Shown here in pieces: positions 1 to 10,719 of a DNA stretch of 58,432 nt (positions are counted from its first letter, which is position 1; every line of letters starts with the position of its first letter). Both the position numbers and the translations under genes were made by a program. The notes under the pieces were generated by a model, which worked only from the letters and a program-made list of their open reading frames with translations, did no database searches and had not been told where the DNA came from. The stretch is from Lingula anatina. Taxonomy: Eukaryota; Brachiopoda; Lingulata; Lingulida; Lingulidae. The stretch is taken from assembly GCF_001039355.2 (NCBI RefSeq), contig NW_019773781.1, forward strand, positions 66,941 to 125,372. Direction: 5' to 3'.

Positions 1-1559
1 ATAGCACAGACCATTATGATTTCAAAGGTGTTCTTCAGGCGCACTCCTAACGCAATGATTGCAATCCATTTGTTGGAAGATTGTGACGTGTTAAACTGCA
101 CACCTAATTTTTTATTATGTCTCGAGTAGCAGAAGATAACGAAATGAAGTGATTTCTTATAAACATGGCTTATCAACAATACATGCAACCTAAGCCATGA
201 TAATAAATAGTGAGGTCTTACAGTGATGATGATGATCATGTACCATGCAGTAGGTAAAATGAACGAGTATTCACCAAAATGCTGGACAAGTACAGTAGGC
301 TTAATTGTCAAAAGGAAATCCATGATGCATTATATTTATGACATACGGATGTGATTATTACTTTGTTTTGCTATACATATCTTCAGACTTGTAAGCATTG
401 TGTTTTATTATAAGTATATCTTTTCCCTGATCAAAGCAAAAAATAAAAAAAAAAGAAAAAAAGACGGTCCGTCCCCCCTACCCCCTTCAGCCCCCCCCCC
501 CCCCCCTTTTCGGCTACCGGCCTGAGTAAGGTTTGTTTACGAAATTCCGTTTATTGCAGAGGTCATTGGAGAAGTAGGGGGTTTTCTTTTTATGTTTTGT
601 TATCTAACCTTCCTTCGCGTTCGACCTAAGTCGGCAATCCTGAGACAGCCCGCTGATAAATTACAATGTGGCTTGTCCTGGAGTTAATAAGACGGATAGT
701 ATCGAATACGAGTGGTATACCCTTTTCAAGACCTCGGCTCTTTGTAACAGAGAAGAAGAGAGTACACTTATTATTTTTACGATAATAAGCGAAAAAGGTC
801 GAGTATCATCACGGTGAATTACTGAAAGAAGTTTAGGAGTAAGTTCGTCAGTAAGTTTAGTCAAGCTAACAGTTATACCATAAGCAATTCATTCCGAGCA
901 GTTGTTATTAAAGGCTAAGAATGTATTGATGACTCGATAGAGACTGGCTGTACATACAGGAAGTCTTTCAGATTTGCCTGTGCTTTGTGCGCATGAGCAG
1001 AATGGATGGTTCACGCTCCGAGCAGCATACGCAACACCGGGTCTTGTGCGGTAAGTTTTTACCCTCATTCATTGCTGCTCTTAAAAGAAGGTAAGAGTAC
1101 CGGTAGTTCGACTTCATTTTTTTATTATTTTTTTTTTCAGTTTGCTTAACAATGGAGCATCATAAAGGTCGTTTATGGATGGAAGTAAAGGTGAAATTAT
1201 AATAGGAAAACCAGGAATTCAAACCTGAGTGACTGAAATATAAGTCTTAGAAATTCAAGAAAGCTGAAACTACCACCGAAGGATTGGCTTTTCTTTAATG
1301 CATACCACTAGGAGAACAGATCTCTGTTTTGTAACATGACGTTCAGTAGCAGCAGCAGTTATTGTTTTCACCATGAAGAAAGGAGACGGACGTACGCCAT
1401 CCAGTTCTGTGACAAGTCTTCCATGAGTACCACTACATAATACATGGATCTGCAGATACCAGGGGGGTATGCTGGACTTAGTGGAGAGCAACAATGCAGA
1501 TGTAGTTGATGTGATACAAGATTGAATAAGAAAAATAAGTAATCAAGTTTAAATAACAG
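1..1559. other. Upstream region of the zinc-finger gene, no clear coding
   Basis: No convincing protein-coding exon is seen. There is a poly-A/poly-C low-complexity patch at about 439-506. A good splice donor (GTAAGT) lies near 1050. A strong acceptor follows a T-rich tract near 1140, just before ATGGAGCATCAT, whose frame closes after about 17 codons. These could be 5' untranslated exons of the zinc-finger gene, but nothing links them directly. Confidence 0.4.
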
Positions 1560-1565
1560 AAGTCC

Positions 1566-3020
1566 ATGAAAAGGAATGAAATGGCTGACATTGGAGAAAA
1601 ATCATTCAAATGCCAGTATTGTGAAAGGAGCTTTACTTTCAAATGTCATTGTAAACGGCATGAAATGATCCACATTTCGGATAAGCCATTCAAATGCCAG
1701 TATTGTGATAAGAGCTTTAATTTCAAAAGTCACTGTAAACAACATGAAATGGTTCACACTAGAGGAAAACCATTCAAATGTCAGTATTGTGATAAGAGCT
1801 TTAGTGTCAAAAGAACATGTATAAAACATGAAATGATTCACAGTGGAGAAAAACCATTCAAATGCCAGTTTTGTGAAAAGTGCTTTAGGCGTAAACAAAG
1901 CTGTGCACAACATGAAATGAACCACACTGGAGAAAAGCCATTCAAATGCCAGCATTGCGAAAAGAGTTTTAGTTGCAAAAAGCTTTGCAAACAACATGAA
2001 ATGATTCACACTGGAGAAAAACCATTCAAATGCCAGCATTGTGATAAGAGTTTTAGTGTCAAAAGCACATGTATAAAACATGAAATGATTCACAGTGAAG
2101 AAAAACCATTCAAATGCCAGCATTGTGAAAAAAGTTTTATTATTAAATATAATTGTACACGACATGAAATGACCCACACTGGAGAAAAACCATTCAAATG
2201 CCAGCATTGTGAAAAGAGTTTTAGTTGCAAAAAGGTTTGCAAACGACATGAAATGATTCACACTGGAGAAAAACCATTCAAATGCCAGTATTGTGAAAAA
2301 AGCTTTACCGCCAAAGATAAATGTAAACAACATGAAATGATCCACACTGGAGAAAAACCATATAAATGCCAGTATTGTGAAAAAGGTTTTATCGAAAAAC
2401 GGAATTGCATACAGCATGAAATGACCCACACTGGAGAAAAACCATTTAAATGTCAGTATTGTGAAAAGTGTTTTAGATTTAAAATAAGCTGTGCACAACA
2501 TGAAATGACCCACACTGGAAAAAAACCATTCAAATGCCAGCATTGCGAAAAAAGTTATAGCATTAAACGGAGTTGTATAGAACATGAAATGACCCATACT
2601 GGAGAAAAACCATTCAAATGCCAGCATTGCGAAAAGAGTTTTAGTTGCAAAAAGGTTTGCAAACGACATGAGATGATTCACACTGGAGAAAAACCATTCA
2701 AATCCCAGCATTGCGAAAAGAGTTTTAGTTGCAAAAAGGTTTACAAACGACATGAAATGGTTCACACTGGAATTTCATCTCCGCCTGTAAGAAAGGAACT
2801 TCAAGGAAGGAATGAACTGAATAGGACAATACTTTCACCACAGTCTATAAAAAAGGAATTCCAAGATGATTATATGCAACATGGGACAAAGGGACAGGTG
2901 GAATCTTATACAGAAGCCGAAGTCAAAATGGAGTTAAATGATTACAATGCTCCAGAAGTGAGACCAGAGATCTATCCAGTAGCAATGTTTAGAAATGTGT
3001 TTGCAGACACAGGCGTTTGA
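1566..3020 (+). CDS. 14-finger C2H2 zinc-finger protein with an atypical Cys-core finger
   Basis: Likely a nuclear DNA-binding regulator of 484 residues. Fourteen contiguous 28-residue C2H2 fingers run from about residue 14 to 405, joined by TGEKP-type linkers. Each reads F-K-C-Q-x-C-x-K-x-F then H-E-M-x-H. The position before the first His, normally Leu, is Cys in fingers 1-13 and Tyr in finger 14. Finger 14 also has Ser for its first zinc-ligand Cys, so it is probably dead. Fingers 8 and 13 are identical in protein sequence, which suggests recent duplication or conversion. The C-terminal tail (406-484) is not zinc finger and holds two SUMO-type motifs, IKKE and VKME. An in-frame TAA lies four codons before the ATG, but TAACAG at 1554-1559 could be a splice acceptor, so a 5' exon is possible. 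No KRAB, BTB or other effector domain is visible. AATAAA follows at 3181. Confidence 0.9.
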   Translation: MKRNEMADIGEKSFKCQYCERSFTFKCHCKRHEMIHISDKPFKCQYCDKSFNFKSHCKQHEMVHTRGKPFKCQYCDKSFSVKRTCIKHEMIHSGEKPFKCQFCEKCFRRKQSCAQHEMNHTGEKPFKCQHCEKSFSCKKLCKQHEMIHTGEKPFKCQHCDKSFSVKSTCIKHEMIHSEEKPFKCQHCEKSFIIKYNCTRHEMTHTGEKPFKCQHCEKSFSCKKVCKRHEMIHTGEKPFKCQYCEKSFTAKDKCKQHEMIHTGEKPYKCQYCEKGFIEKRNCIQHEMTHTGEKPFKCQYCEKCFRFKISCAQHEMTHTGKKPFKCQHCEKSYSIKRSCIEHEMTHTGEKPFKCQHCEKSFSCKKVCKRHEMIHTGEKPFKSQHCEKSFSCKKVYKRHEMVHTGISSPPVRKELQGRNELNRTILSPQSIKKEFQDDYMQHGTKGQVESYTEAEVKMELNDYNAPEVRPEIYPVAMFRNVFADTGV

Positions 3021-3180
3021 TGTCTGATAACATAAGTCAAAGTCTTAGATGGGTATAATATTAAAGTATAATATTAATTATTGTATGCCTGACACAAAAC
3101 AATAATGACTGATGTCAAAACATTGACATTTTATGTTTTATTTAAATATTATTTTTTGTATGGAAGTTGGCAGAAATCAG

Positions 3181-3186
3181 AATAAA
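3181..3186 (+). terminator. Poly(A) signal of the zinc-finger gene
   Basis: Canonical AATAAA about 160 nt after the stop codon. A second candidate (TTAATAAAAG) lies near 3284. Confidence 0.55.
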
Positions 3187-3189
3187 TAG

Positions 3190-5722
3190 CTCCGATGGTT
3201 TAAAACAAATAATTTTTAGCAAATCTGTGGCAACAAATGAAACTGAATTAAAGTAATATTTTTCTTAGTAAACATAAACGATTTAATAAAAGATAAAACA
3301 TTTTAGTTACTTTTTTCCTCGTTCTCTGCTGTTTATAAGTAAATAAGAGGACTGTTCCGTACATCTGTCGATGAATTTGTAGATTTAGTTCCCTCTAAGG
3401 TTTTGAATTTGGCATTATATACCCTAGATTCTAGATTCCGGTATTGCCAGCTCGATCTTGATTTCATATATAACCCATATCAGCAATGCCAAGCTCTAGC
3501 GAATACCGACAATCCGTAGGCGTTCTTCTTTAAAATTTTGCCTGGGACGCTTCCATATTTGGAAGTCGCACGTCACAGCTGTGTCCGCCTGGATCCATAT
3601 TTGGAAGTCATAACTCTCGTACGTCACGTTATCTCGTGCAGACTGGACAAGAAGCAAATTGGCTGACGCGGAGTTAGAAGTTTGAATTGAAAATATCTTG
3701 CAGTCGAAGGTCAGTGCCACAATACAAGCAACATTCTGCTTTAAAATTCGATTTTGGTGTAGCCATTGCGCAGCCCTTATATTGGTATCGGGCAATCAGT
3801 GTGGCTGTCAAACTTGGCACACGGCAAGCACGTGTGTTCATACCTTCAGGGGCAAATGTTTTTTGATAAGCAAAAAATACAAAAAACATTGGATGTATCT
3901 TTTCTTTTCGAAGAATATTATTTATTTTTTCACTTTACATCTTTAATACAGTACATGAAGTTAAATAAAGCAGAATTAAATCCGTTTTACGTTTCATTTT
4001 GGTCTGATGACATTCAACTGCAGATTCACTGCGGAGCAGTTTTATTTGATTGACGGAAATGTAACATGGCCGCTGTTCGTCAGAGCTTCTGTGAAGCTAT
4101 CGCGTCAAAACGTTTCAATAGTTAACAATCTAGCTTCACAGGGGCTCCAGCACTCAGGGTAGCATTATATGGCGTCAATAAGTGATCGAGTGATCTTGAA
4201 TTAGGTATTGTGAGGTAAAGTTTGACTAACTCCAGTAGGTAAGAGGGGCTGATTGATTAAAAAATGCCTACATATGATCTTGAATTAGGTATTGTGAGGT
4301 AAAGTTTGACTAACTCCAGTAGGTAAGAGGGGCTGATTGATTAAAAAATGCCTACATAAAAAAAATAATAAAATAAACTATGTATCAGAGAGCCAGTGTT
4401 ACTGTTTGAAAACATTGTAATATAATCCCCACTGGGTGTGTGAGTAAAGGTGCGCTGAAATGTTCTGAAATCGTTGCGATTCGTATCCGTTCCACAGTAC
4501 AGCCATAGAGTAGAAAGCTGCAGTAGTTTAACGTTTGATTGTTGCCGCTGAGGCTTGACCCAAGTTATCAAGTTATTTATATGACACTTTATGACTTGTC
4601 AAAATAATCACCCCACTGTAAGCAACCATGTGTCTATTCCGAATGCTCAACATTTTTCTTTTAGCGTACCTTGATATTAATAAAAAAAAAGAAGGATAGA
4701 CATATAAGTACGGTACGTAAATCAAAGGGACGTCCGTTAAAATCTTATTACATTAAGAATGCGAATGGGGTAAACCGTTCAGTTGGCTCGTGTCTTAAGT
4801 TATTAAAGTCAATAGTGCATGGTCATGGCGCCCTTTTTCGTTAATGAATATTTCAAGATTGTGTACTTAAATAGGGCAGAAAAAGTCGCCTAGTCTCGGA
4901 CACCGAGAGATGTTTATAGACTACAGCAGCAATAAAACTGTGAAGATCCTATTGAAATCATCAGTGGTGAGGCTATTAACCCCAATCATACTGGTATATC
5001 TTTCAGTGTATGCATACCGGGTGGGGTACCCCGTTTTTAATTGTCCAATTACCGTTTATTATTCAATTTTTTAAAAGTTAGAACAGAAGCGAAAAAAAAA
5101 ACGTTGCACCATAAACACAACGCAAGAGCTACATAACAGGGTAAAATTCGTTCTGATGCTTGCTTTGCTCCCTACGCCATGATCGAAGTGAGGTTGAATT
5201 TTTCAAATTAAAATTAAAAAAAAAAAAAATCGCTGTGCTTATACAGTGACGACATGTGTGGGAGGCGGGGCGGCCATTAGGGGAGTATGCGGCATTACTT
5301 TCATGTGGGTCGGATCAACTTGTTCCGAATGTGCCCTAAGTAACACGCACTTGTAACAATGGAGACATTAGTATGTTTACAGGAAGGTAACTTAATGTCG
5401 GAACGATCGATTGTAAAGTGACAGAAGTCTGGGACGGCTCCAGTCACAGGAATTTTATATTTTCTGCCACAGGACACAGAGTAAGCCGGCGGAAGACACA
5501 CAAGTCTCTAACAATATTATGCAACATGCAATTGCTTTTTAATTGTATGTCTTACTACCGATTCTGTATTTTATGGCCGTTGATAATATTCAGGACAATA
5601 AAATGTTCCGGTCTTAAGTAATATCTGTATGTAAAGACAAAGACAGCATAGTTTTCAACATACCATTTCATCACCTATTTTTACGATTCTAATTATACCG
5701 AACGGCACGAAAAAAAAACATG
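3190..5722. other. Intergenic, no gene seen
   Basis: AT-rich sequence with only chance-length open frames. It holds an exact 84-bp tandem duplication (separate entry), a doubled TCCATATTTGGAAGTC motif near 3552 and 3596, and short A-runs near 4682, 5093 and 5217. Confidence 0.5.
4191..4358. repeat. Exact tandem duplication, 2 x 84 bp
   Basis: Unit 1 (4191-4274) begins TGATCTTGAATTAGG and unit 2 (4275-4358) repeats it with no difference that I can see. Identity at this level means a very recent event or an assembly error. It lies in noncoding sequence. Confidence 0.9.
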
Positions 5723-6063
5723 TTAAAGGGATAATAACTCTTCGTGTGAGATCTCTGGTTCACAATAAAAACAATAACTCATAATAATATAATATAATAT
5801 ATATGTTTTACCACAAAAGCGGCATTTATAGCTATCATTCTGATATCTGAGCTTGTCTTTAGACCACATGACCTCCACTGATGGCAATACTCTGTTAAAA
5901 TCTCTTAAGAGATTTAAACAAAAAACCAAACATTAAAAAAAAAACAGGGACTAACTTTGAATGTAAAAATGGATTCATTAACCATTGGTAAGTATAGGGA
6001 AATTGTTGTTTACTCCAGGAAAATTCATTTTTTGGCCCAAACGAAGATTTGTTATCCCTTTAA
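5723..6063 (+). mobile_element. Short inverted-repeat element (MITE), family 1 copy 1, TTAA-flanked
   Basis: Begins TTAAAGGGATAATAACTC and ends with the inverse GTTATCCCTTTAA, 341 bp. The interior has a conserved block GGATTCATTAACCATTGG near the right end. Three more copies occur in the window. TTAA abuts both ends, as in piggyBac-type insertions, although TTAA may simply be part of the inverted repeat. No coding capacity. Confidence 0.8.
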
Positions 6064-6172
6064 TCTATTAAATTGGTTGCATTTAGCAAAATTCCCAGCG
6101 GATTTGGATCTATCTACGAAAACTGATAGTTTCAATTAAAAATGAGCTCGAAGATACCGATGTGAGACTGAG

Positions 6173-6433
6173 ACTGGGTTCCCATACAGGGTACCTAGAT
6201 CGACCTAGCCTGATCCACCCATCTCCTAGAGGTTTGTCGCTAAACTGTTTTCAGCTTAAACGGCTTAGATGTCTGGCAGGCCTACTGTAGCTGCTTAACC
6301 ATAGTTAATTACCACATAGCAGCTTCAGCAGGCGTGACAGACATCTAAACCGCTTAAGTTGCAATTAAGCGAGAATCCCCTCGGAGATAGATCGATCCAC
6401 AGTTAGTACGATCGGGTCTGGGAATGGTACCTC
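6173..6433. mobile_element. Foldback element, family 2 copy 1
   Basis: A roughly palindromic element. The left end reads CTGGGTTCCCATACAGG, the right end TCTGGGAATGGTACC. The inner arms pair CGGCTTAGATGTCTG with CAGACATCTAAACCG. It shares ends and inner motifs with 7418-7651 and 46354-46513. No coding capacity. Confidence 0.6.
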
Positions 6434-6448
6434 AATGCCTTATCGACT

Positions 6449-6540
6449 GTAATGTAAAAGAAGACACAGAGGGACGTCACTACGATCTGCGGACATTTTT
6501 ATCTACGGTCACAGGAAATGAAGTTCGCCCATGAAGGGCA
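6449..6540 (+). promoter_or_regulatory. Upstream block of gene A shared with gene B
   Basis: The stretch TGTAATGTAAAAGAAGACAC and the following ACATTTTTATCTA match sequence at the same relative place upstream of gene B (about 12268-12377). In gene B the match is split by a small hairpin (12296-12342). A short GAAGACACAGACATTTT match also lies upstream of gene D near 39741. This may be a shared regulatory block or leftover duplication homology. Confidence 0.4.
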
Positions 6541-6778
6541 AAACAAAAAGCAATGCGAACTATGTAATCGTTTTTTAAGTGTTTTTCTGCTTCTTCTTTA
6601 TCTAGCTTCCGGCATTTAACGCTTCTTTATATTCCGTGCCATAAAACAGACCAGACTGTGTCTTACGCAACATCGATGTGGATATTTAAATTGTAATTTA
6701 TCTTAGGACAGACATGAGCCGAGACTTTAAATTGACGTCCAAGGGAGTGTTTTACAGAGAAACGGTCCAAAAGATCCC

Positions 6779-6787
6779 CTATAAAAG
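6779..6787 (+). promoter_or_regulatory. TATA box of gene A
   Basis: CCTATAAAAGGG lies about 100 nt before the ATG of gene A, a normal distance for a TATA box plus a short leader. Gene C has the closely similar CCTATAAAAG at the same relative place on the minus strand. Confidence 0.6.
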
Positions 6788-6880
6788 GGAAACGGACACC
6801 CTCCTGATGTATACTTATCGGGATCAGCAAGAGCTGTTCACTGGGAAAGAGATCAACGAAGATTGCCGGAAACTCTAGAG

Positions 6881-7946
6881 ATGAAGATTCCTCTGTTTCT
6901 CTGTGTTGTGGCCCTGACAGCTTACCTGTAAGTTTCCCTAAGTCGTAGCTTATTGGCGTGTGTTTTGATGGCTTGTACTAAGGGGTCTTCTTGCTTACGA
7001 GACAGTACCCGTGATTTCAACATTACTTTATTAATGAAACGCTGCTCTAAATGCAAAAGGCCTTTCTTTTCGATTACTACAACCTGTAATTATCGACAAA
7101 TTAAGTATAGTATTCATTTCAGTGAGAAAAATACTTGTTTTTAGCTGTTGGGTTTGTAAATGAGAGCATTTTATTATATATGTCAGTTATTTCTGAATGT
7201 ATGTTTGTGATGTTCAGCTTAATTTGCATGAAATGATAATTTTAGTTATCTTAAAAGGAATGTGATTTACAGAATCTACATGTTCTCCTGCGGATATCAA
7301 ATGCTATACACACGTAGGCCTATATGGTTCTGCCACAGACTTGTACTACAGCGTGTAATTACTGGTTTCTGAAGAGGCACACATGAGTTGGAAAGTTCGT
7401 AAAGGGCTAGGCTTAGAGACCATTCCCAGACCCTATCGTACTTACTTTGAATCGAACTATTTCCAATTGGATTCTCGCTTAATTATGTCTGTCACGCCTA
7501 ATGAAGTTGATAAGGGGTACTTAGCGATCGTTCATCGATTTTAAGTAGGCGTCCCAGACGTCTAAGCCACAAGAACTGAAAGCAATTAAGCGAGAGACCC
7601 CGTGGAAATGGACCTATCCTGTTAGATCATTCTAGGGACGGGAACCCATTCTTGGCCTGAGTTGGCATATAATTGTTCATTTGGATGTGTGGTAGTCACC
7701 ATAAGACCAGTGGGTCTTATATACACCCTCTATACTGGAAGATCACATGAAGATGCAGCAGCATTATTTTTACTTCTTTTTATCCCAGGCTGAGCAACAA
7801 AAANCCAATTTTCAAAAATTATTTGCAGCGTAGAAGGGTGGCGCCCTTTATTGCATTTGTGTTTGTATTTTATAATCTTGTTGTCTTTTAAACCGTTAAG
7901 GTCCCGTGTTATGATATCTTGAATAGCACATAAAACTTCAAAGCAA

Positions 7947-8012
<66 letters not shown>

Positions 8013-9744
8013 GAGAATTAAGCCAATACACCATGAAAAAGTACTCCACCCATGGCGGCGGCCCGTGGGGAGCTGGTATATAAAATCAAGGATGCGGACA
8101 AATCTTCCATTGCTCTATGATGACCTAGATTTTTGATGGTTCCCCAGCTTCCTTTCAGTTGTCTCAATCCTGCTACGACAGTCCTTCTCCATGTCAGGGG
8201 CGGATTGAGGCTGTCTTCTGGGTCTTCCGGAAGACGGTCAGATTTTCAAGTTTACATTTGACGGGTATCTAATTTTGTTTGTCGGAAGACGGTCACAAAT
8301 GGAGGATGGACCAACACGTATAATTTGGAAGACTGTCAGAAAATATCTCTGGATCCGCTCCTGCATGTGGTCTTAGGTCTGCCTCTTCCTGTGTCCCTCT
8401 GGTTATATACGTATAGACATGTGTTAAACTTGAAGGAAATATACATATTCAAGTGGGCGTATTTCTTTGTTTTCAGGCAATGCACAGGTGCGCTAAATCA
8501 CAAACATTGTGGTCCACATCATATAAATAAACCATGTACGTTATCTCTTTCCATCCTTTCTTTCTCTCTCTCTCTCTCTCTCTGTCTCTCATCTGCCTGT
8601 GCTATTTTAGAGTTCATTATTATTTAATAACCATTGACGCATGCTTGACAACTGGCAGAAAATATACACTTAATATATTGATTATCCCACACAAAATCAT
8701 GGCCTAGTAATTTCCGATCTTCCGACAATAATACCAATAACTATATCTGCTAGGAAAAGCAAGCACTGTTAAAAATACGATAGTTTAATTTCATTCTGTA
8801 TAGAAAAATATTGTGTGATTTCCTTGCCATTGTATTACGGAAGTCAAAGCATTTGTATTTTATTTCATTCCAGTTGTTTGCCCTGACGAATATTTGCCTG
8901 GCGGTTCTTATACCCAAAAGGTTCCTATAAAAAGTCCCGATGGTTATGGACAAAAAATCAGGTTGGTTTATAAGATATTATCTATTATTTTGTCAGTTCG
9001 TGACCGAACTATTTTTTTTTCTTTTTTTTAACCAAAACAAAGCTTCGGTATCATAAATATTTAGCATGTTAAAATTTGATTTTCATAAGTGGAAAAAAAG
9101 CCCATTTCATGCAGGGATACCATCAGAAATTCAGCGACATCGCTTTTAATTGGGGTTGGCCATATTAAGCTAGCGAATCAGTTAGTCCGAAGATCATCTG
9201 TTCTTAATGCGCTCTAAAAAGCAGCGGTCATATTGCACGCACCGAATTTATAGCCTAATTATGGTGTTGGGACAGCACTGAAAATACCATGTAAAAGAAA
9301 ACCTCGGCTTTGGATCAGTGGGACGTTCACAAGACGAAAATATTTGCTTCACGGTGCATAAGATTTGTGTAACCTGAGATCGCTCCGTCTAGGAATATAA
9401 CTAAATATAACAATAGATAAAAGTGAATGTTTGGAGGAAAACGAATATTGATGTGGTACGTCTTGATACACTGCAATTCAGCAAACAGAACCATTATATG
9501 TAAAGTTTGCCACAAGTGCACTGCAATTGCACCTTTGTTACATATTATCATCACTTGGCATTCTAAACCTTTCAGCTACAGAATTGAAACCGTCACCTAC
9601 GGACCGAGTAAAAAGCTGTACTTTGCTTTCGATGGTGACAAGACATGTTACTGGCAGTGTGACAGCCAGGGGGTAGCCACACTCAGACCCTGCCCCACCA
9701 AGACTGTGTTCAAGGAGGATCTGCAGACCTGTCTGCGATATTAG
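6881..9744 (+). CDS. Gene A: small secreted chitin-binding (CBM14-like) protein
   Basis: Four coding exons: 6881-6927, 8477-8535, 8874-8961 and 9576-9744. Phases join cleanly to give 120 residues. Exon 1 is a signal peptide (MKIPLFLCVVALTAY). Exon 2 is a short module with Cys-x8-Cys and ends at a GTACGT donor. Exons 3-4 form a peritrophin-A-like module starting VCPDEYLPGG, with the hallmark CYWQC, then PCP and a final Cys. CBM14 modules bind chitin, so an extracellular matrix, mucus or gut-lining role is likely but inferred. The donor of intron 3 is an unusual GTTGGT, also seen in gene B. A GTAAGT donor 7 nt after the stop and an acceptor at 10267 predict a 3' untranslated intron. Closest relative in the window is gene B. 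Exon 2 was found by homology with gene C and phase agreement. Confidence 0.87.
7418..7651. mobile_element. Foldback element, family 2 copy 2 (intron 1 of gene A)
   Basis: The left end CCATTCCCAGACCCTATCG corresponds to the inverse of the right end of copy 1, and this copy ends GGGACGGGAACCCA. The inner AATTAAGCGAGA and GTCTGTCACGCC motifs also match copy 1. Noncoding. Confidence 0.55.
7951..8010. repeat. (AT)n microsatellite, 60 bp
   Basis: Uninterrupted AT dinucleotides in intron 1 of gene A. Confidence 0.97.
8563..8590. repeat. (TC)n microsatellite next to the exon 2 donor of gene A
   Basis: Starts 28 nt after the exon 2 donor of gene A. CT microsatellites occupy the equivalent place in genes B (17057) and C (33509-33552). 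Confidence 0.9.
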
Positions 9745-9751
9745 AAGCTAT

Positions 9752-9809
9752 GTAAGTAACACAGTGGCATTTTGGATGCCACCAACAATTTAACTATATG
9801 CATTATATA

Positions 9810-9842
<33 letters not shown>

Positions 9843-10267
9843 ACTACTTAAGCAAGGTTCGTTAGCATTCCATCAGGTTCCGTTATGAAGAATTACTCAT
9901 TATCCTTAAATACAGATCAAATTTGAAACAGGACGATTTCCTTTTAATATTTCAATAACTTCGACGTCTTGGGTCCCGAATCATCCAAGTTGAACTCCGT
10001 TAGTCTATGGAGTTTATTATGATCTTGGGTGACAATTGTGTATAGCGCAAATATTTTACCAAACATTTTACCCAAGTCAAGAAATAGGAAGATATGTTAT
10101 TTTTACTTTTAATCATAGGCGTGAAATACAGGAATTGACAACAGTGTAGTTACCTGTTACACTCGACCTTAAAGCAGTGCTTTACCAACTGTGCTAAGAT
10201 TCGAACTACCTGTACACGTGTCACCTTAAGCTTGCTTGCTAATTATTTCTGGCTTCATTATTTCTAG
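9752..10267 (+). other. Predicted 3' untranslated intron of gene A
   Basis: GTAAGTAACAC begins 7 nt after the stop codon. ATTTCTAG|GAAAGATG gives an acceptor at 10267. The exon that follows resembles the matching piece of gene B: GGAACAAAATGAAGACTTGA in A against GGAACAAAGCGATGACTTGA in B. It carries a CT microsatellite at 9812-9840. Confidence 0.6.
10150..10212 (-). repeat. Degenerate tRNA-like (possible SINE) fragment
   Basis: On the minus strand TTAGCACAGTTGGTAAAGC fits a Pol III A-box, followed by a weak GGTCGAGTGTAAC B-box-like stretch. There is no intact cloverleaf, so this is at most a relic of a tRNA-derived SINE. It lies in the 3' untranslated intron of gene A. Confidence 0.3.
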
Positions 10268-10689
10268 GAAAGATGAAACACAATTTACAAAACATAACTC
10301 ATTCAGTAAAATTATCGGCATCCGGTGGACAGCAGAAAACGTTCAATATAAGTTGAGGTCGAATATTTGGCCAGATGAAGTCAAAATAGAAAAAGGCGCT
10401 CTACTACACATTATATATTATTTCTGGAACAAAATGAAGACTTGACAATGGTTTACACAGGACGACTTGAAAAACTTTCTTGGCTAAAATGGATGACATT
10501 TGCTTTGCAGAAAAATCATTAATTTTCCTTCAGTACATGATTGCAATAATTTTAGTGTCGACAAAGAGTATCTGGTGTCGTTCTTTACATAGCTGGTTGA
10601 AAGGAAACACAAAGAGTAAAACAGCGTGGAATTATAATAATTCTTTGATTCATTAAGCTTCTCATATAATGTTTGTATTCACGTCTTGG

Positions 10690-10695
10690 AATAAA
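10690..10695 (+). terminator. Poly(A) signal of gene A
   Basis: AATAAA in the context TTGGAATAAAACACTG. The same context, TTGGAATAAAATCACTTG, occurs at the end of gene B, so it belongs to the duplicated transcript unit. Confidence 0.65.
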
Positions 10696-10719
10696 ACACT
10701 GCTTCTACAAATGGTGCAT

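Noticed and set aside
1602-2765. 387-codon open frame antisense to the zinc-finger gene
   Set aside because: It is the mirror of the repeated 84-nt finger units, which lack stops on that strand by sequence periodicity. Its protein is a repeat with no domain sense.
10150-10212. Functional tRNA gene on the minus strand
   Set aside because: Only an A-box-like stretch is good; the arms do not pair into a cloverleaf, so it is listed only as a possible SINE relic.
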